Source: Gimesia sp. (GTDB lineage: Bacteria > Planctomycetota > Planctomycetia > Planctomycetales > Planctomycetaceae). Taken from it: DNA of 64,000 nt. Positions within the stretch are counted from its first letter, which is position 1. Each line of letters starts with the position of its first letter. This document shows, in pieces, positions 17,108 to 26,118 of the stretch. Location: contig PAJV01000068.1 of NCBI GenBank assembly GCA_002706765.1, positions 62,001-126,000 of the forward strand, in the 5' to 3' direction. The notes below the pieces were generated by a model. That model saw only the letters and a list, made by a program, of their open reading frames with translations, was not told where the DNA came from and searched no databases. The position numbers and the translations under genes are program-made.

Positions 17108-19063
17108 ATGACCATGCGAGTTGCCAATACAGTCTGCGATTTTGAGAGACTGCCTGGTCCGAAGAACCGGTATCAACTTCTGTTTTTGTTCTGCCTGTCT
17201 CTGTTGATCGGGGGACTTTTTCCCGCGACGAGTGAGGCACATCCGATTTCTGTCAGCCAGGAAAATGTGTATGTGAAGCGGGATAAAGTTCTGATCTCGA
17301 TGCAGATTTATGTAGAAGATCTGTACTTCTTTCAGAAACTGGAACCCGACGAAGAGAATATTGTTTCCCAGGCGAAAATCAAAAAAGCCATCGAACAGCA
17401 TAAACAGTTCCTGCTGGACCGTCTGCTGGTGCGCGATATCAATGGAGAGAAACTGCAGGGGAAAGTGGTTTCCGTCGATGACTCTTCAGTGAAGCCTGAA
17501 GGGGTTGCGATGAGCGACCTGATGCAGTTTACGCTGGTCTTTGAACTGGAATACCCACTGGAAAAACCACCCGAGTTTCTTACGTTCAGCCAGCAACTGG
17601 TCGATTCCAACGCGGGTTTCCCGGCGATGGTTCAGTTCAATCTGAAACAGGAAGGTTCTGAAACTCCTTACGCCGTAGCCATGAAGCCTCGCGAGCCGCA
17701 GACGATTCGGTTTAACTGGGAACATCCTCCGTTAGATCCAGATGCATCGGAAGCAGACTGGCAGGCGTGGCTCAAAGATCGACGCGAGGAGACGCTCGGC
17801 ATTACCAGCTACGGAACGATCTATTCATTTCTGTACATCGAAGATTTCGAAGTCAGGCACGAAATTCTGATACCGCTGGCAACACTGGAGTCATTCTTCA
17901 CACTCGAGAAAAAAAATCCGGACTTTCTTTCGGTCGCAGAGCAGGAAGCGTCCCGTGCCAGAATTGAGGAGTACTTTGCGAAAGCCAATCCGATTGAGAT
18001 CGATGGAATCACGGTGAAACCAGAGGTTTCCCGGCTTGATTTTTATGGTCTCGATTTCACCGACTTTGCCAAACGAGCCGAGAAAAAGCGTGTGAGTGTC
18101 GCCAATGCTCGCGTCGGGATCATTCTGACTTACAGTACCAAAGGGACGCCCGATACAGTCAAAGTGACCTGGGATATGTTTAATCGGAGTGTCTGGAGTG
18201 TGGAAGCGGTCTGCTTTGCTTTTGACCAGTCTTATAAGCCGGTGTTTTCCAAGCTGGAGCGGAACAGTGAGTTCATGTGGGAAAACCCGGGACGCAAAGT
18301 CAGCCTGGATGTGAATCCGGTCGCTGTCACGCTGGAGCCACGACCGGTGTGGACGATCCCGGTTGTGAGTGGCTTCGGTTTTCTGTTGGGGCTCATGATG
18401 TGTCTGAGCCTGGTTCGGCGGGGGCACTCCCGCAAGAGGACCCTGACCGCTGCTGCAATTCTGTTTTTTGTCAGTCTGCTCTGCCTGCCGCTGGCCCAGG
18501 TCAGTTTTGCCAGTCCACTGCAACCCGTACCTGAGATTTCGACTGAGAAAGCGGAAGCTGTTTTTAAAACGCTGCATAAGAACATTTATCGATCGTTTGA
18601 CTATCACTCTGACAGTGATGTGTATGATGCCCTGGCGAAGAGTGCCGAGGGTTCATTCCTGGAGACCCTCTATCGACAGATCAACCAGAGCCTGAAAATG
18701 CAGGAACAGGGAGGCGCCATCGCGCGTGTGACTGATGTTGACTGGGAAGTCATTGAATTGCAAACCGACCGAAATCAGAATAATCAAGATCTGAAGGACG
18801 AACGCAGTTTCGCCGTAAAATCAACCTGGACCGTTGCAGGCACGGTCGAACACTGGGGGCATATTCATACGCGTACCAACCAGTATGAAGGCATCTTTTA
18901 TCTGGAACCGGTGGAGGGCACATGGAAGCTGACCGGCATGGATCTACTGGATGAGCAGCGACTGCGCTTTCAGACCAGCCTGCGTGAAGTGAAAGAGGAA
19001 GCACCTGTGAATACCGAAGAGTCGACTCCCTCAAAAAAGACCGCTGATAAGAGTTCGCCATGA
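17108..19063 (+). CDS. Large exported membrane protein, first gene of an unusual ABC operon
   Basis: 651 residues. A signal peptide at about 22-43 ends near SEA, so the mature protein starts HPISVSQENVYV. This HP-leading exported N-terminus recalls the periplasmic extensions on HupE/UreJ-type metal proteins, although no HupE helices follow. A periplasmic domain rich in beta strands runs to about residue 410. Two helices follow (about 415-433 and 441-460) with a basic loop between them, and then a second exported domain of about 190 residues ending in a Lys/Ser-rich tail. No catalytic motif was recognised. Its stop codon overlaps the ABC ATPase start (ATGA), so it belongs to a five-gene operon with a transporter and a ZnuA-like lipoprotein. 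It may be an accessory or substrate-presenting subunit. Confidence 0.65.
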   Translation: MTMRVANTVCDFERLPGPKNRYQLLFLFCLSLLIGGLFPATSEAHPISVSQENVYVKRDKVLISMQIYVEDLYFFQKLEPDEENIVSQAKIKKAIEQHKQFLLDRLLVRDINGEKLQGKVVSVDDSSVKPEGVAMSDLMQFTLVFELEYPLEKPPEFLTFSQQLVDSNAGFPAMVQFNLKQEGSETPYAVAMKPREPQTIRFNWEHPPLDPDASEADWQAWLKDRREETLGITSYGTIYSFLYIEDFEVRHEILIPLATLESFFTLEKKNPDFLSVAEQEASRARIEEYFAKANPIEIDGITVKPEVSRLDFYGLDFTDFAKRAEKKRVSVANARVGIILTYSTKGTPDTVKVTWDMFNRSVWSVEAVCFAFDQSYKPVFSKLERNSEFMWENPGRKVSLDVNPVAVTLEPRPVWTIPVVSGFGFLLGLMMCLSLVRRGHSRKRTLTAAAILFFVSLLCLPLAQVSFASPLQPVPEISTEKAEAVFKTLHKNIYRSFDYHSDSDVYDALAKSAEGSFLETLYRQINQSLKMQEQGGAIARVTDVDWEVIELQTDRNQNNQDLKDERSFAVKSTWTVAGTVEHWGHIHTRTNQYEGIFYLEPVEGTWKLTGMDLLDEQRLRFQTSLREVKEEAPVNTEESTPSKKTADKSSP

Positions 19064-19731
19064 TCCGCTTTCAACAGCTCCAGTTCCGATACCCGCACTC
19101 TGCCTTTCAACTGAATATCCCTCAACTGGAAGTCAGGGAAGCAGAAAAGGTCGCCGTGGTTGGGCCGAGTGGCTGTGGGAAAACGACTCTATTGAATCTG
19201 ATCTCAGGTATCCTGGTTCCCGATCAGGGCACACTGATTTCCTGCGATGTCGACTTGAATCAACTTAATGACAGTCAGAGACGCAATTATCGAATCTCGA
19301 AAATCGGATTTGTCTTTCAGGAATTTGAGTTAATTGACTACCTGAATGTTCGCGAAAATATTCTGCTCCCGTACTATATCAATCAGGCGTTGAAGCTGGA
19401 TCAGAGTGTCGAAGCCCGTGCAAGGGACCTGGCAGCTTCCATGCAGATCGACCAATACCTGGCAGGTCGGATCGATCAGATCTCGCAAGGAGAACGCCAG
19501 CGGGTCGCCATCTGCCGGGCACTCTTACCACAGCCGCAAATACTGTTAGCCGATGAGCCAACAGGGAATCTGGATCCCGCAAACAAACGACTGATACGGG
19601 ATCTGCTGCTGGAACATGCCACACGGACCAATGCCACGTTGATTATGGTTACTCACGATGATCGTCTGCTGGATCAGTTCGACCGAACCATTGACATTGA
19701 ACAGTTTCATGAAGTGGTATCAAAGTCATGA
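19060..19731 (+). CDS. ABC transporter ATP-binding protein (LolD/MacB type)
   Basis: A 223-residue ATPase with Walker A GPSGCGKTT, Q-loop IGFVFQEFELID, signature ISQGERQRVAICRALL, Walker B ILLADEPTGNLD and H-loop VTHDDRLLD. The signature has ISQGE where LSGGE is usual; SQGE is a permitted variant. The start overlaps the upstream gene by four bases and its stop overlaps the permease start by four bases, so the three are translated together. The type predicts an FtsX-like partner, which is exactly the next gene, and not the ZnuC-type partner that the downstream ZnuA-like gene might suggest. Confidence 0.92.
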   Translation: MIRFQQLQFRYPHSAFQLNIPQLEVREAEKVAVVGPSGCGKTTLLNLISGILVPDQGTLISCDVDLNQLNDSQRRNYRISKIGFVFQEFELIDYLNVRENILLPYYINQALKLDQSVEARARDLAASMQIDQYLAGRIDQISQGERQRVAICRALLPQPQILLADEPTGNLDPANKRLIRDLLLEHATRTNATLIMVTHDDRLLDQFDRTIDIEQFHEVVSKS

Positions 19732-20906
19732 GTGGGATTTTCAGGCTGACAATCCGCTATCTGCTGTATAACAGGCTGAAGTCGATTACGCTGGTGCTGT
19801 GTGTTTCGCTGGCAATATTATTGCCGGTGCTGCTGCAGTTTGGAGTCACACAGTTTGAACAGGATCTGATGGCACGGGCTCACGCAACGCCCCTGGTGGC
19901 GGGGATGAAGGGAAGCCGTTTTGACCTGGCATTGCAGAGCATGTATTTCAGCCAGGCTGACCTGGAAACGACTTCAATGCAGGAAGTCGAAACGATACAG
20001 GAAACAGGCTACGCTCTGCCAATTCCTCTGGCGGTGCGTTTCACTGCGCAGCAGGCGCCGATTGCGGGAACCACGCTGGATTATTTTGAGTTCCGCAAAC
20101 TTGAGGTCGCTGACGGTACGAGTCTCCAGCGACTGGGTGACTGTGTAGTCGGAGCGAATGTCGCAGACAGACTGCAGTTGAAGCCGGGGGACCGGTTAAT
20201 GTCCGATCCCTTGAATGTATTTGATCTGTCAGGCAACTATCCACTCAAGATGAGAGTGGCAGGCGTGCTGGCCCAGGCGTTTTCACCCGATGACGATGCC
20301 GTGTTCGTCGATTTGAAAACGGAATGGATTATCTCCGGTATCGGGCACGGACATCAGAGTATTGATGCGGAAACCGATAAAGACCTGGTATTACAACAGC
20401 AGGGCCAGAGCACCGTAGCGAACGCCGCGGTTCCCCAGTTCAATGAAGTGACCGAAGAGAATCTGGCTTCATTCCATTTTCATGGTGATATCGAGTCTTT
20501 TCCCGTGACATCCATGATCCTGGTTCCCCATGATCCGAAATCGGAAGTGCTGCTGCTGGGAATGTATGATACGAAAGAGTCGGCAATCCAGCTGATACGA
20601 CCAGTCGAGATCGTTAATGAATTACTGCAGCTGGTCTTTCGTATCAAACAGTTGTTCGATGCGAATACACTGCTGGTTTCGATTTCGGTAGGTTTACTGC
20701 TGGCGCTGGTATTCATTCTGTCATTGAGATTACGCCAGCGGGAACGACAGACGATGTTTCAGCTGGGCTGCAGCCGTTCTACAATCTGGAAACTGCAGCT
20801 GACTGAACTCTGTTTCATCCTGGCAGCCAGTCTGGTCATCGTTGCTGTTTTGACTTTAGTGTTGAGAGTGTATATCCATCAGTTAATGCGTATGTGGTTT
20901 ATTTAG
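19728..20906 (+). CDS. FtsX-like ABC transporter permease
   Basis: 392 residues with the four-helix FtsX/MacB topology. One helix lies near the N-terminus (about 17-38, SITLVLCVSLAILLPVLLQF), a large periplasmic domain spans about 45-300, and helices follow at about 315-335 and 358-385. RLRQRERQTMFQLGCSRSTIWKLQL is the coupling segment between helices. It has one helix fewer at the C-terminus than MacB, so the last helix pair is minimal. It is coupled by four-base overlap to its ATPase and is followed 9 bp later by the ZnuA-like lipoprotein gene. Permeases of this class do not usually import metal, so the pairing with a metal-binding-protein fold is odd. Confidence 0.85.
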   Translation: MSGIFRLTIRYLLYNRLKSITLVLCVSLAILLPVLLQFGVTQFEQDLMARAHATPLVAGMKGSRFDLALQSMYFSQADLETTSMQEVETIQETGYALPIPLAVRFTAQQAPIAGTTLDYFEFRKLEVADGTSLQRLGDCVVGANVADRLQLKPGDRLMSDPLNVFDLSGNYPLKMRVAGVLAQAFSPDDDAVFVDLKTEWIISGIGHGHQSIDAETDKDLVLQQQGQSTVANAAVPQFNEVTEENLASFHFHGDIESFPVTSMILVPHDPKSEVLLLGMYDTKESAIQLIRPVEIVNELLQLVFRIKQLFDANTLLVSISVGLLLALVFILSLRLRQRERQTMFQLGCSRSTIWKLQLTELCFILAASLVIVAVLTLVLRVYIHQLMRMWFI

Positions 20907-20914
20907 TGGTGTAA

Positions 20915-21868
20915 ATGATGCAACCCATATTTAAAATATCGGTTTTATGCCTTGTCCTGGCTGTTTCTGGCTGTCAGTCGCAAACGGAAGAAATCCAACG
21001 GCCGGTAGCAGAGGAGGGGCCTCGACTGGTGGTCGTGGTCAATTATCCGCTGCAGTTTATCGTCGAATCACTGGCAGGACCGGAATTTCAGATTCTGAAT
21101 CCGGTTCCCCCCGCTGAAGATCCGGAAACCTGGCTGCCCGGCGATGCGACAATTCAGACCATACAACAGGCAGACCTCATCGTAACGAATGGTGCTGACT
21201 TTGCAGACTGGGTTAAAAAACTCTCTCTGCCTCGCTCAAAGGTCTTACGCAGTTCGCTCGCGATCAAGGATGCGTTGATTACTGTTCCTGATTTTGAAGT
21301 GCACAGCCATGGTTCAGGGGGGGCACACTCGCATGCAGGGACGGTTGCTTTTTTCTGGCTGGACCCGCAACTTATGGCAAGGCAGGCTGAGGCGATTGCA
21401 GAGCGATTGATCAAACTGAATCCCCCATCAGAAAACGAGATCAGAGCCAACCTGGAAAAACTCAACGATTCACTGAAACCGATAAATGAGCAGTTGGATC
21501 AGATTCAGGAAGACTATCCGGGACTGGAATGGTATTCCCGTCGACCCGTGTATCAATATCTGGCGAGGCGCTGTGACTGGACGATGTTTCATCTGCACTG
21601 GAAATCAAATGAGGCCCCGAACACGGAGGACTGGAAACGGCTCAAGGCTTTACAGGAACAGAAGAAGATATCCCTGATGTTGTGTGAAACGGAGCCAGCC
21701 GAAGAACTGGTCCACAAATTAGCAGAACAGGGAATTACAGTATTCACACTGAACCCGCTGACGGTGGCTCCGGCACAGGGGGATTATGTCAGTAACATGC
21801 AGCAGCAGTTAACCCATCTGCAAACGTTTCTCAAACAACAACAAAAATCATCCACTCCAGAAAATTAA
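20915..21868 (+). CDS. ZnuA/TroA-like lipoprotein with altered metal ligands
   Basis: A 317-residue lipoprotein (lipobox VSGC, Cys20) with the fold signature of cluster A-I substrate-binding proteins: QQADLIVTNGADFADWVKK, FFWLDPQLMARQAEAIAERL, PVYQYLARRCDW and ITVFTLNPL. A His-rich loop (HSHGSGGAHSHAG, residues 130-142) sits where ZnuA has its His/Asp loop. Compared from memory with E. coli ZnuA, the four usual zinc-ligand positions read Asp69 (or Glu68), Phe146, Arg210 and Asn280 instead of His, His, His and Asp. High-affinity zinc binding at the normal site is therefore doubtful. The His loop could still bind metal. It is encoded in an operon with an FtsX-type transporter, not with ZnuB. 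Confidence 0.8.
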   Translation: MMQPIFKISVLCLVLAVSGCQSQTEEIQRPVAEEGPRLVVVVNYPLQFIVESLAGPEFQILNPVPPAEDPETWLPGDATIQTIQQADLIVTNGADFADWVKKLSLPRSKVLRSSLAIKDALITVPDFEVHSHGSGGAHSHAGTVAFFWLDPQLMARQAEAIAERLIKLNPPSENEIRANLEKLNDSLKPINEQLDQIQEDYPGLEWYSRRPVYQYLARRCDWTMFHLHWKSNEAPNTEDWKRLKALQEQKKISLMLCETEPAEELVHKLAEQGITVFTLNPLTVAPAQGDYVSNMQQQLTHLQTFLKQQQKSSTPEN

Positions 21869-21870
21869 TA

Positions 21871-22389
21871 ATGATGCAGATTCGTTTTGAACAAACTGCG
21901 GATAACGCCGCAATCAGAACGGTACACGAAGCAGCGTTCGGTCAACCTGCGGAAGCGGATCTGGTGGATTGCCTGAGAGCGGCTTGTCCGGAGCAGATTT
22001 CCCTGGTGGCCCTCAGCGAGGATCATCAGCTGATAGGGCACATCCTGTTGACTCCCGCGAAAATCCACTATACAGACGATTCGAAGATCAACGGGTGGGG
22101 GCTGGCACCATTGGGCGTTTTACCTGAGTTTCAAAAGCAGAGAGTCGGGTCTGAATTAGTACAGGCAGGACTGCAGGAGCTACAAAAACGAGGGCAGCAG
22201 TTTGTGATTGTGCTGGGGCATCCCGAGTATTATCTCCGTTTCGGCTTTGAACCAGCATGGATTTATGGACTTTCCTGTGACTTTACCGGTGAAAACCGGG
22301 ATGCGTTTATGATCCATTTTCTGGGTTGGGACCGTTTCCAGGAGAAACCGGGAAGAGCCCTGTATCATCCGGTTTTTTACTCGCCGTAA
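21871..22389 (+). CDS. GNAT family N-acetyltransferase
   Basis: A 172-residue single-domain acetyltransferase resembling the YhbS/YpeA group. The acetyl-CoA motif A is LAPLGVLPEFQKQRVGSELVQAGLQEL, with the Q/R-x-x-G-x-G/A-like loop as KQRVGS. Motif B follows with QFVIVLGHPEYYLRFGFEPAW, the common GHPxYYxRFGF stretch. It transfers an acetyl group from acetyl-CoA to an amine; the target is unknown. It begins 2 bp after the ZnuA-like gene and is the last gene of that operon. Whether it acts on the transporter system or is a passenger is unclear. The N-terminal Met is doubled, so the start is certain to within one codon. Confidence 0.87.
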   Translation: MMQIRFEQTADNAAIRTVHEAAFGQPAEADLVDCLRAACPEQISLVALSEDHQLIGHILLTPAKIHYTDDSKINGWGLAPLGVLPEFQKQRVGSELVQAGLQELQKRGQQFVIVLGHPEYYLRFGFEPAWIYGLSCDFTGENRDAFMIHFLGWDRFQEKPGRALYHPVFYSP

Positions 22390-22646
22390 TTACTACGACT
22401 GATTCATTTATACTGGAATTTTGTTTCTGCTTTCGGGGAAAGTGAGTTGAACTCAGTTGAGAGAGTAGGAAGTACCGATGTAAGGTATATAATAAGGAGT
22501 GAATCATGGAATCCGGGAACGGGTTCCATGACGCGTTTTTCGAATCCGCTGGGCCCTGCCTCAGGAAGGTCCATGCTGAAGATTTGTTGAAAACGCTCGT
22601 GTATCATCAAGGAGCTTCACCAGACGTAAAAATCCGAAAGGTTTAA

Positions 22647-22886
22647 ATGATGCAAACAGCTTTACAGGTTTTGGATCGAGAGTATCTCGAAGCCCGTTGT
22701 GCCCTGGTAGAACTTGCGGCGACCTTGGATCGCATTGACCGGGCTCACGATCATGAAGAAGGGTCGGGACCCCTGCAGGATTCCCGGCTGGATCTCCTGA
22801 GTGAGGCCATCGCCCTTTTGCAAGAGGAGAGCCATCTGCCCAATCGATCAGAGCGGATGCTGTTGCTCTTCTCAGATCTCGACTAG
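22647..22886 (+). CDS. Small alpha-helical hypothetical protein
   Basis: 79 residues, acidic and strongly helical, with heptad-like leucines (REYLEARCALVELAATLDRID, then RLDLLSEAIALLQEES). A short Gly/His/Glu-rich turn lies in the middle (AHDHEEGSGPL). No signal peptide or cysteine pair. Codon use resembles the neighbours and the frame has a plausible AAAGG ribosome-binding site shortly before the start, so it is probably a real gene. It lies 161 bp upstream of the TatD-like gene on the same strand. Function unknown. Confidence 0.5.
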   Translation: MMQTALQVLDREYLEARCALVELAATLDRIDRAHDHEEGSGPLQDSRLDLLSEAIALLQEESHLPNRSERMLLLFSDLD

Positions 22887-23047
22887 TGTCTTATCAGACC
22901 TGGCATGGCATTTTGGTCGAAATGGTCCGCACGCTCGGTAGTGTGTTCGCCTGACATCGGCCACCTGTCAACACAGGATTGATGGACCAGTGGTCGAACC
23001 GAATTCCTCCCTGCCCGCTTCAATCAGATTTTATCAGTGAGACGATT

Positions 23048-23899
23048 ATGCAAATCATTCAACCTCATTATCACGCTATTGCCCGCACAGCCCAGGACTA
23101 CGAACGCATGGCCATGTCCGGCGTTGTTGCCGTTGCGGAACCCGCATTCTGGGCCGGCTTTGATCGCCTGTACCCGGAAACGTTTCTGGATTACTTTCAC
23201 CAGATCAGTGAATTTGAACCGACCCGAGCTGCCGAATATGGCATCAAACATTACTGCTGGGTTGCCGTGAATCCCAAAGAAGCAGAGAACCCGGAACTCA
23301 GTCGTGAAGTACTCAAGCATATGCCTGAGTTTTATAAAAAGCCCACCGTACTGGGGGTGGGGGAAATCGGTTTCCACAAAACGACTAAAAACGAAGAAGA
23401 AATATTCGAAGCCCAGGTCGAGCAGGCCATCAAGTATGATCAGCTGATTCTGATTCATACTCCCCACCTGCAGGATAAAGTACGTGGCACCAAACGGACA
23501 CTCGAAGTGCTGTCCCACATGAATGTCAATCCGGAACGGGTCTGGATTGACCATGTGGAAGAACACACGATCCGCGAGCCTCTGGAAGCTGGTTACTGGG
23601 TCGGATTTACTTTGTATCCCATCACCAAGTGTACTCCCAGACGGGCCGTTGACATGCTGGAAATGTACGGTCACGAACGTATTCTGGTGAATTCCTCAGC
23701 CGACTGGGGACCCAGCGATCCATTCACACTTCAGGAGTGTGTCGTGCAGTACCGGGCTCGCGGGTATTCCGTTCAGGATGCCATCGAGGTCTTTCACAAC
23801 AACCCGGCTCGATTCCTGGGGCAGAATCCCAAGTTTGATATCAAGCCCGTTCGACTGGAGACGATCGAAGAGGACAGTGCAAATTTAGTACAGAATTAA
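23048..23899 (+). CDS. TatD-like metal-dependent hydrolase
   Basis: The frame is open from 22979, but ATG 23048 gives the family start MQIIQPHYHAIART, with the first metal pair at His7 and His9. The 283-residue TIM-barrel continues with Glu in VLGVGEIGFHK, His in LILIHTPH, His in VWIDHVEEH and Asp in NSSADWGPSD, which completes a two-metal amidohydrolase site. The protein resembles the TatD-like hydrolase encoded in ebo clusters (EboB in cyanobacteria) more than nuclease TatD, judging by the HYH start and the SADWGPSDP stretch. That comparison is from memory. No other ebo-type genes (UbiA-like prenyltransferase, dehydroquinate-synthase-like) are adjacent. Cytoplasmic; substrate unknown. Confidence 0.8.
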   Translation: MQIIQPHYHAIARTAQDYERMAMSGVVAVAEPAFWAGFDRLYPETFLDYFHQISEFEPTRAAEYGIKHYCWVAVNPKEAENPELSREVLKHMPEFYKKPTVLGVGEIGFHKTTKNEEEIFEAQVEQAIKYDQLILIHTPHLQDKVRGTKRTLEVLSHMNVNPERVWIDHVEEHTIREPLEAGYWVGFTLYPITKCTPRRAVDMLEMYGHERILVNSSADWGPSDPFTLQECVVQYRARGYSVQDAIEVFHNNPARFLGQNPKFDIKPVRLETIEEDSANLVQN

Positions 23900-23921
23900 C
23901 TCTGAGATTCAGTTTTGAAAT

Positions 23922-23963
23922 AAAAAACAGGAGCAGGGATTCGTCCGGATGCTCCTGTTTTTT
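23922..23963. terminator. Bidirectional Rho-independent terminator
   Basis: A 13-bp inverted repeat, AAAAAACAGGAGC (23922-23934) with GCTCCTGTTTTTT (23951-23963), has a 16-base loop. It lies between the stop codons of the convergent TatD-like and MogA-like genes. The arms themselves supply A and T tracts, so it can end transcription on both strands. Confidence 0.9.
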
Positions 23964-23971
23964 TATTGCGC

Positions 23972-24514
23972 CTATTTCTTTTTAGGGCGAAACGCTTTGA
24001 GTCGAGCTTCATCTGTTTCCAGAAAAGGACCTTCGAGCAGATCAATACAATAGGGCACAGCGGGGAACACCGCGTCCAGGCATTCCTGAATCGCTTTGGG
24101 TTGACCGGGTAAGTTGATGATCAGCGTTCCACCTCGGATGACAGCTGTCTGCCGGGACAGGATCGCGGTTGGTACTTTTTCGAGCGAGACTTTTCGCATC
24201 AGTTCCCCGAATCCCGGCATCTCTTTTTCAGAGACAGCGAGTGTCGCTTCGGGTGTGATATCCCGTTTCGCCGGGCCGGTCCCGCCCGTGGTCACAACCA
24301 GGCAGCACTGCTCCTGGTCACAAAGATCTTTCAGAGTTTTCGTGATTGTCTGCAGTTCATCGGGAATGACGCGTGCGACAGGCAGCCAGTCACTGGTCAG
24401 GACTTCCGAAAGATAGTCCTGGATCGCAGGACCTCCGCGGTCTTCATATTCTCCGCGGCTGGCGCGGTCGGAAACCGTTACAATTCCAATGCGGGCAATA
24501 TTTGAATGTGGCAC
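23972..24514 (-). CDS. mog: Molybdopterin adenylyltransferase-like protein (MogA/MoaB family)
   Basis: The frame is open from 24598, but GTG 24514 gives a start typical of the family (VPHSNIARIGIVTVSDRAS) and 180 residues. Motifs are VSDRASRGEYEDRGGP at the N-terminus and VVTTGGTGPAKRDITPEA, the molybdopterin-binding TGGTG loop. INLPGQPKAIQECLDAVFPA follows where MogA has the LPGKPxSI segment. In the pathway it adenylates molybdopterin before molybdate insertion. It starts 38 bp or more downstream of the NuoM-like gene on the same strand and could be the last gene of the inorganic-carbon operon. A functional link is not evident. ATG 24565 is another possible start. A strong terminator follows its stop codon. 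Confidence 0.88.
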   Translation of the reverse strand: MPHSNIARIGIVTVSDRASRGEYEDRGGPAIQDYLSEVLTSDWLPVARVIPDELQTITKTLKDLCDQEQCCLVVTTGGTGPAKRDITPEATLAVSEKEMPGFGELMRKVSLEKVPTAILSRQTAVIRGGTLIINLPGQPKAIQECLDAVFPAVPYCIDLLEGPFLETDEARLKAFRPKKK

Positions 24515-24636
24515 AGGGAAACTTTCTGTTAGCAAAATATCAAGTAACTTCTGCCACAATACCATATAACCGGTCAGCCCGATTCGCAAGGCAAGCAATC
24601 CAGGACCAGATCTGTCTGCTTAAAACCGAAATCCTT

Positions 24637-26118
24637 TCACTCGCTATTATGATGAGTGCTGATCACAGGTGGTTGTGCAGCGGGTAGCTCTGTCTTGGCC
24701 CCCTTTGCATCTGACGTGGAATGCTGAAAAACAGAGCCACGTTGTTGAATCAGTTCTTTTGCAGCGTGATAACGGGATGCCACACCGAACTGTGGATAAA
24801 GCCCCCCACCCAGAATGAGCGCGACCAGGATCAGAATTGCGATATGTTCAGAAACACGGGCCCTCAGCGAGATAGATGCGACATGGCGTGTACCGGTAAA
24901 GACCCGAAAATAGGCACGTAAAATTGCGATGCTGTTTAAAGCCGCCGCAATCAATACTGCTGTTCCCACCAGTGGATAAACTTCAATAGCGCCTTCCACC
25001 AGTAACTCCGTTGCAATGAACCCCAGGGTCCCGGGGAAACCGATTGAGGCGAGTCCTGTAACGAGAAACAGTGCCGCCAGAGTCGGTGTATGCTCGTAAA
25101 GCCCATGGTATTTTGTAAGAGAAATCTGTCCAATGCGTGCTTCCACTGAACGAAAGGTTAACGCAAAACCTGCCAGGGAAATACCGACTGAAATCCAGAC
25201 ACACAGTCCACCGGTCAATCCCAGGGGAGTTGCCATTTCCAGGCCTACCAGTACCAGAGAAGAATGGCTAAGAAACAGATAGCAGAAAAATCGTCGTGCT
25301 TCTTTCTGTACTAATGCCATGCCGGCAGCATAGACAGCCGTGGTCAGAGAAATCAGTGCGATACCCTGGAGAGCCCAGTCAGGCGCGATCGGATATACGA
25401 GTCGCATGACGGCATACGCTCCTGTCATTGGCGTGACAAACAGCAAGGCCGTTCCAAAAGTGACTTTTTCAAACAGATCTGTCATCCAGCAGTGCAGCGG
25501 TACGATTCCACTCCGCAACAGAGCGGCAGTGGTGAGCAGGGCACCGGCCATCAGTGTGATAGCATCATGCGCGTTTCCGAAACCAGACAGAACTCCTCCT
25601 GATACCAGTAAGGCGACAAAGAGACCCATATGCAGTACATAAACGCGGGGAGATTCTCTATGCGATTTGATTTCCAGGTAAGGCGGGATCGTTGCTACTG
25701 AAAGCAGGGAGATAATCACCCAGGGTTCCCGACTGCTGAGCGTTGCTAATAGAATGGCTTCCGATAACAGAGTCCTGCTGAATGAGAAGCGGTGTCCTTT
25801 GGTTTTTAAAGTAGAAAGTACGGTCAGCAGATACAGCAGCGCACCCAGAGGGAGTAACGGGGCGCTCAATTCGTCTACAATGAAGATGTCTTTATCCCAG
25901 AGTAGTTTTGTAAGACGGAAATGATCTGCCGCTGCAAAGGTCTGCAGACTGACAAAGTCTATCCAGCCGACGACTGTGTTCAGAAAGACGAGGGTGCAGA
26001 TGATAAGACAGCGTTTGTAGGCAATATCACGATTCTGTGTCGTCTTAAGCCAGAGTGAACCAGCCAGAGAAATCAGGATCGATATCTCCATCCAGGGAAG
26101 GTGAAGTTCAGGAATCAT
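24637..26118 (-). CDS. NuoM/NuoN-like proton-conducting membrane subunit
   Basis: 493 residues with about 13-14 hydrophobic helices and the proton-conducting transporter domain of complex I and Mrp antiporters. The lumenal loop [23 protein letters not shown] corresponds to the AxxPFHxWLPDAxxxAPTP segment of NuoM/N, strongly diverged. [19 protein letters not shown] matches the KRLLAYSSISHxG helix. Its start overlaps the end of the NuoL-like DabB gene by four bases, so the two are coupled. Canonical DAB pumps have one NuoL-like subunit, so a second antiporter-like subunit is an addition. It may form an extra ion channel with DabA/DabB, drawing on the proton or sodium gradient. It ends 38 bp before the longest form of the MogA-like gene. 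Confidence 0.85.
   Translation of the reverse strand: MIPELHLPWMEISILISLAGSLWLKTTQNRDIAYKRCLIICTLVFLNTVVGWIDFVSLQTFAAADHFRLTKLLWDKDIFIVDELSAPLLPLGALLYLLTVLSTLKTKGHRFSFSRTLLSEAILLATLSSREPWVIISLLSVATIPPYLEIKSHRESPRVYVLHMGLFVALLVSGGVLSGFGNAHDAITLMAGALLTTAALLRSGIVPLHCWMTDLFEKVTFGTALLFVTPMTGAYAVMRLVYPIAPDWALQGIALISLTTAVYAAGMALVQKEARRFFCYLFLSHSSLVLVGLEMATPLGLTGGLCVWISVGISLAGFALTFRSVEARIGQISLTKYHGLYEHTPTLAALFLVTGLASIGFPGTLGFIATELLVEGAIEVYPLVGTAVLIAAALNSIAILRAYFRVFTGTRHVASISLRARVSEHIAILILVALILGGGLYPQFGVASRYHAAKELIQQRGSVFQHSTSDAKGAKTELPAAQPPVISTHHNSE

Noticed and set aside
20915-21868. Ordinary zinc importer (ZnuABC)
   Set aside because: The ATPase and permease are of the LolD/FtsX type, and the ligand residues of the ZnuA-like protein are replaced.
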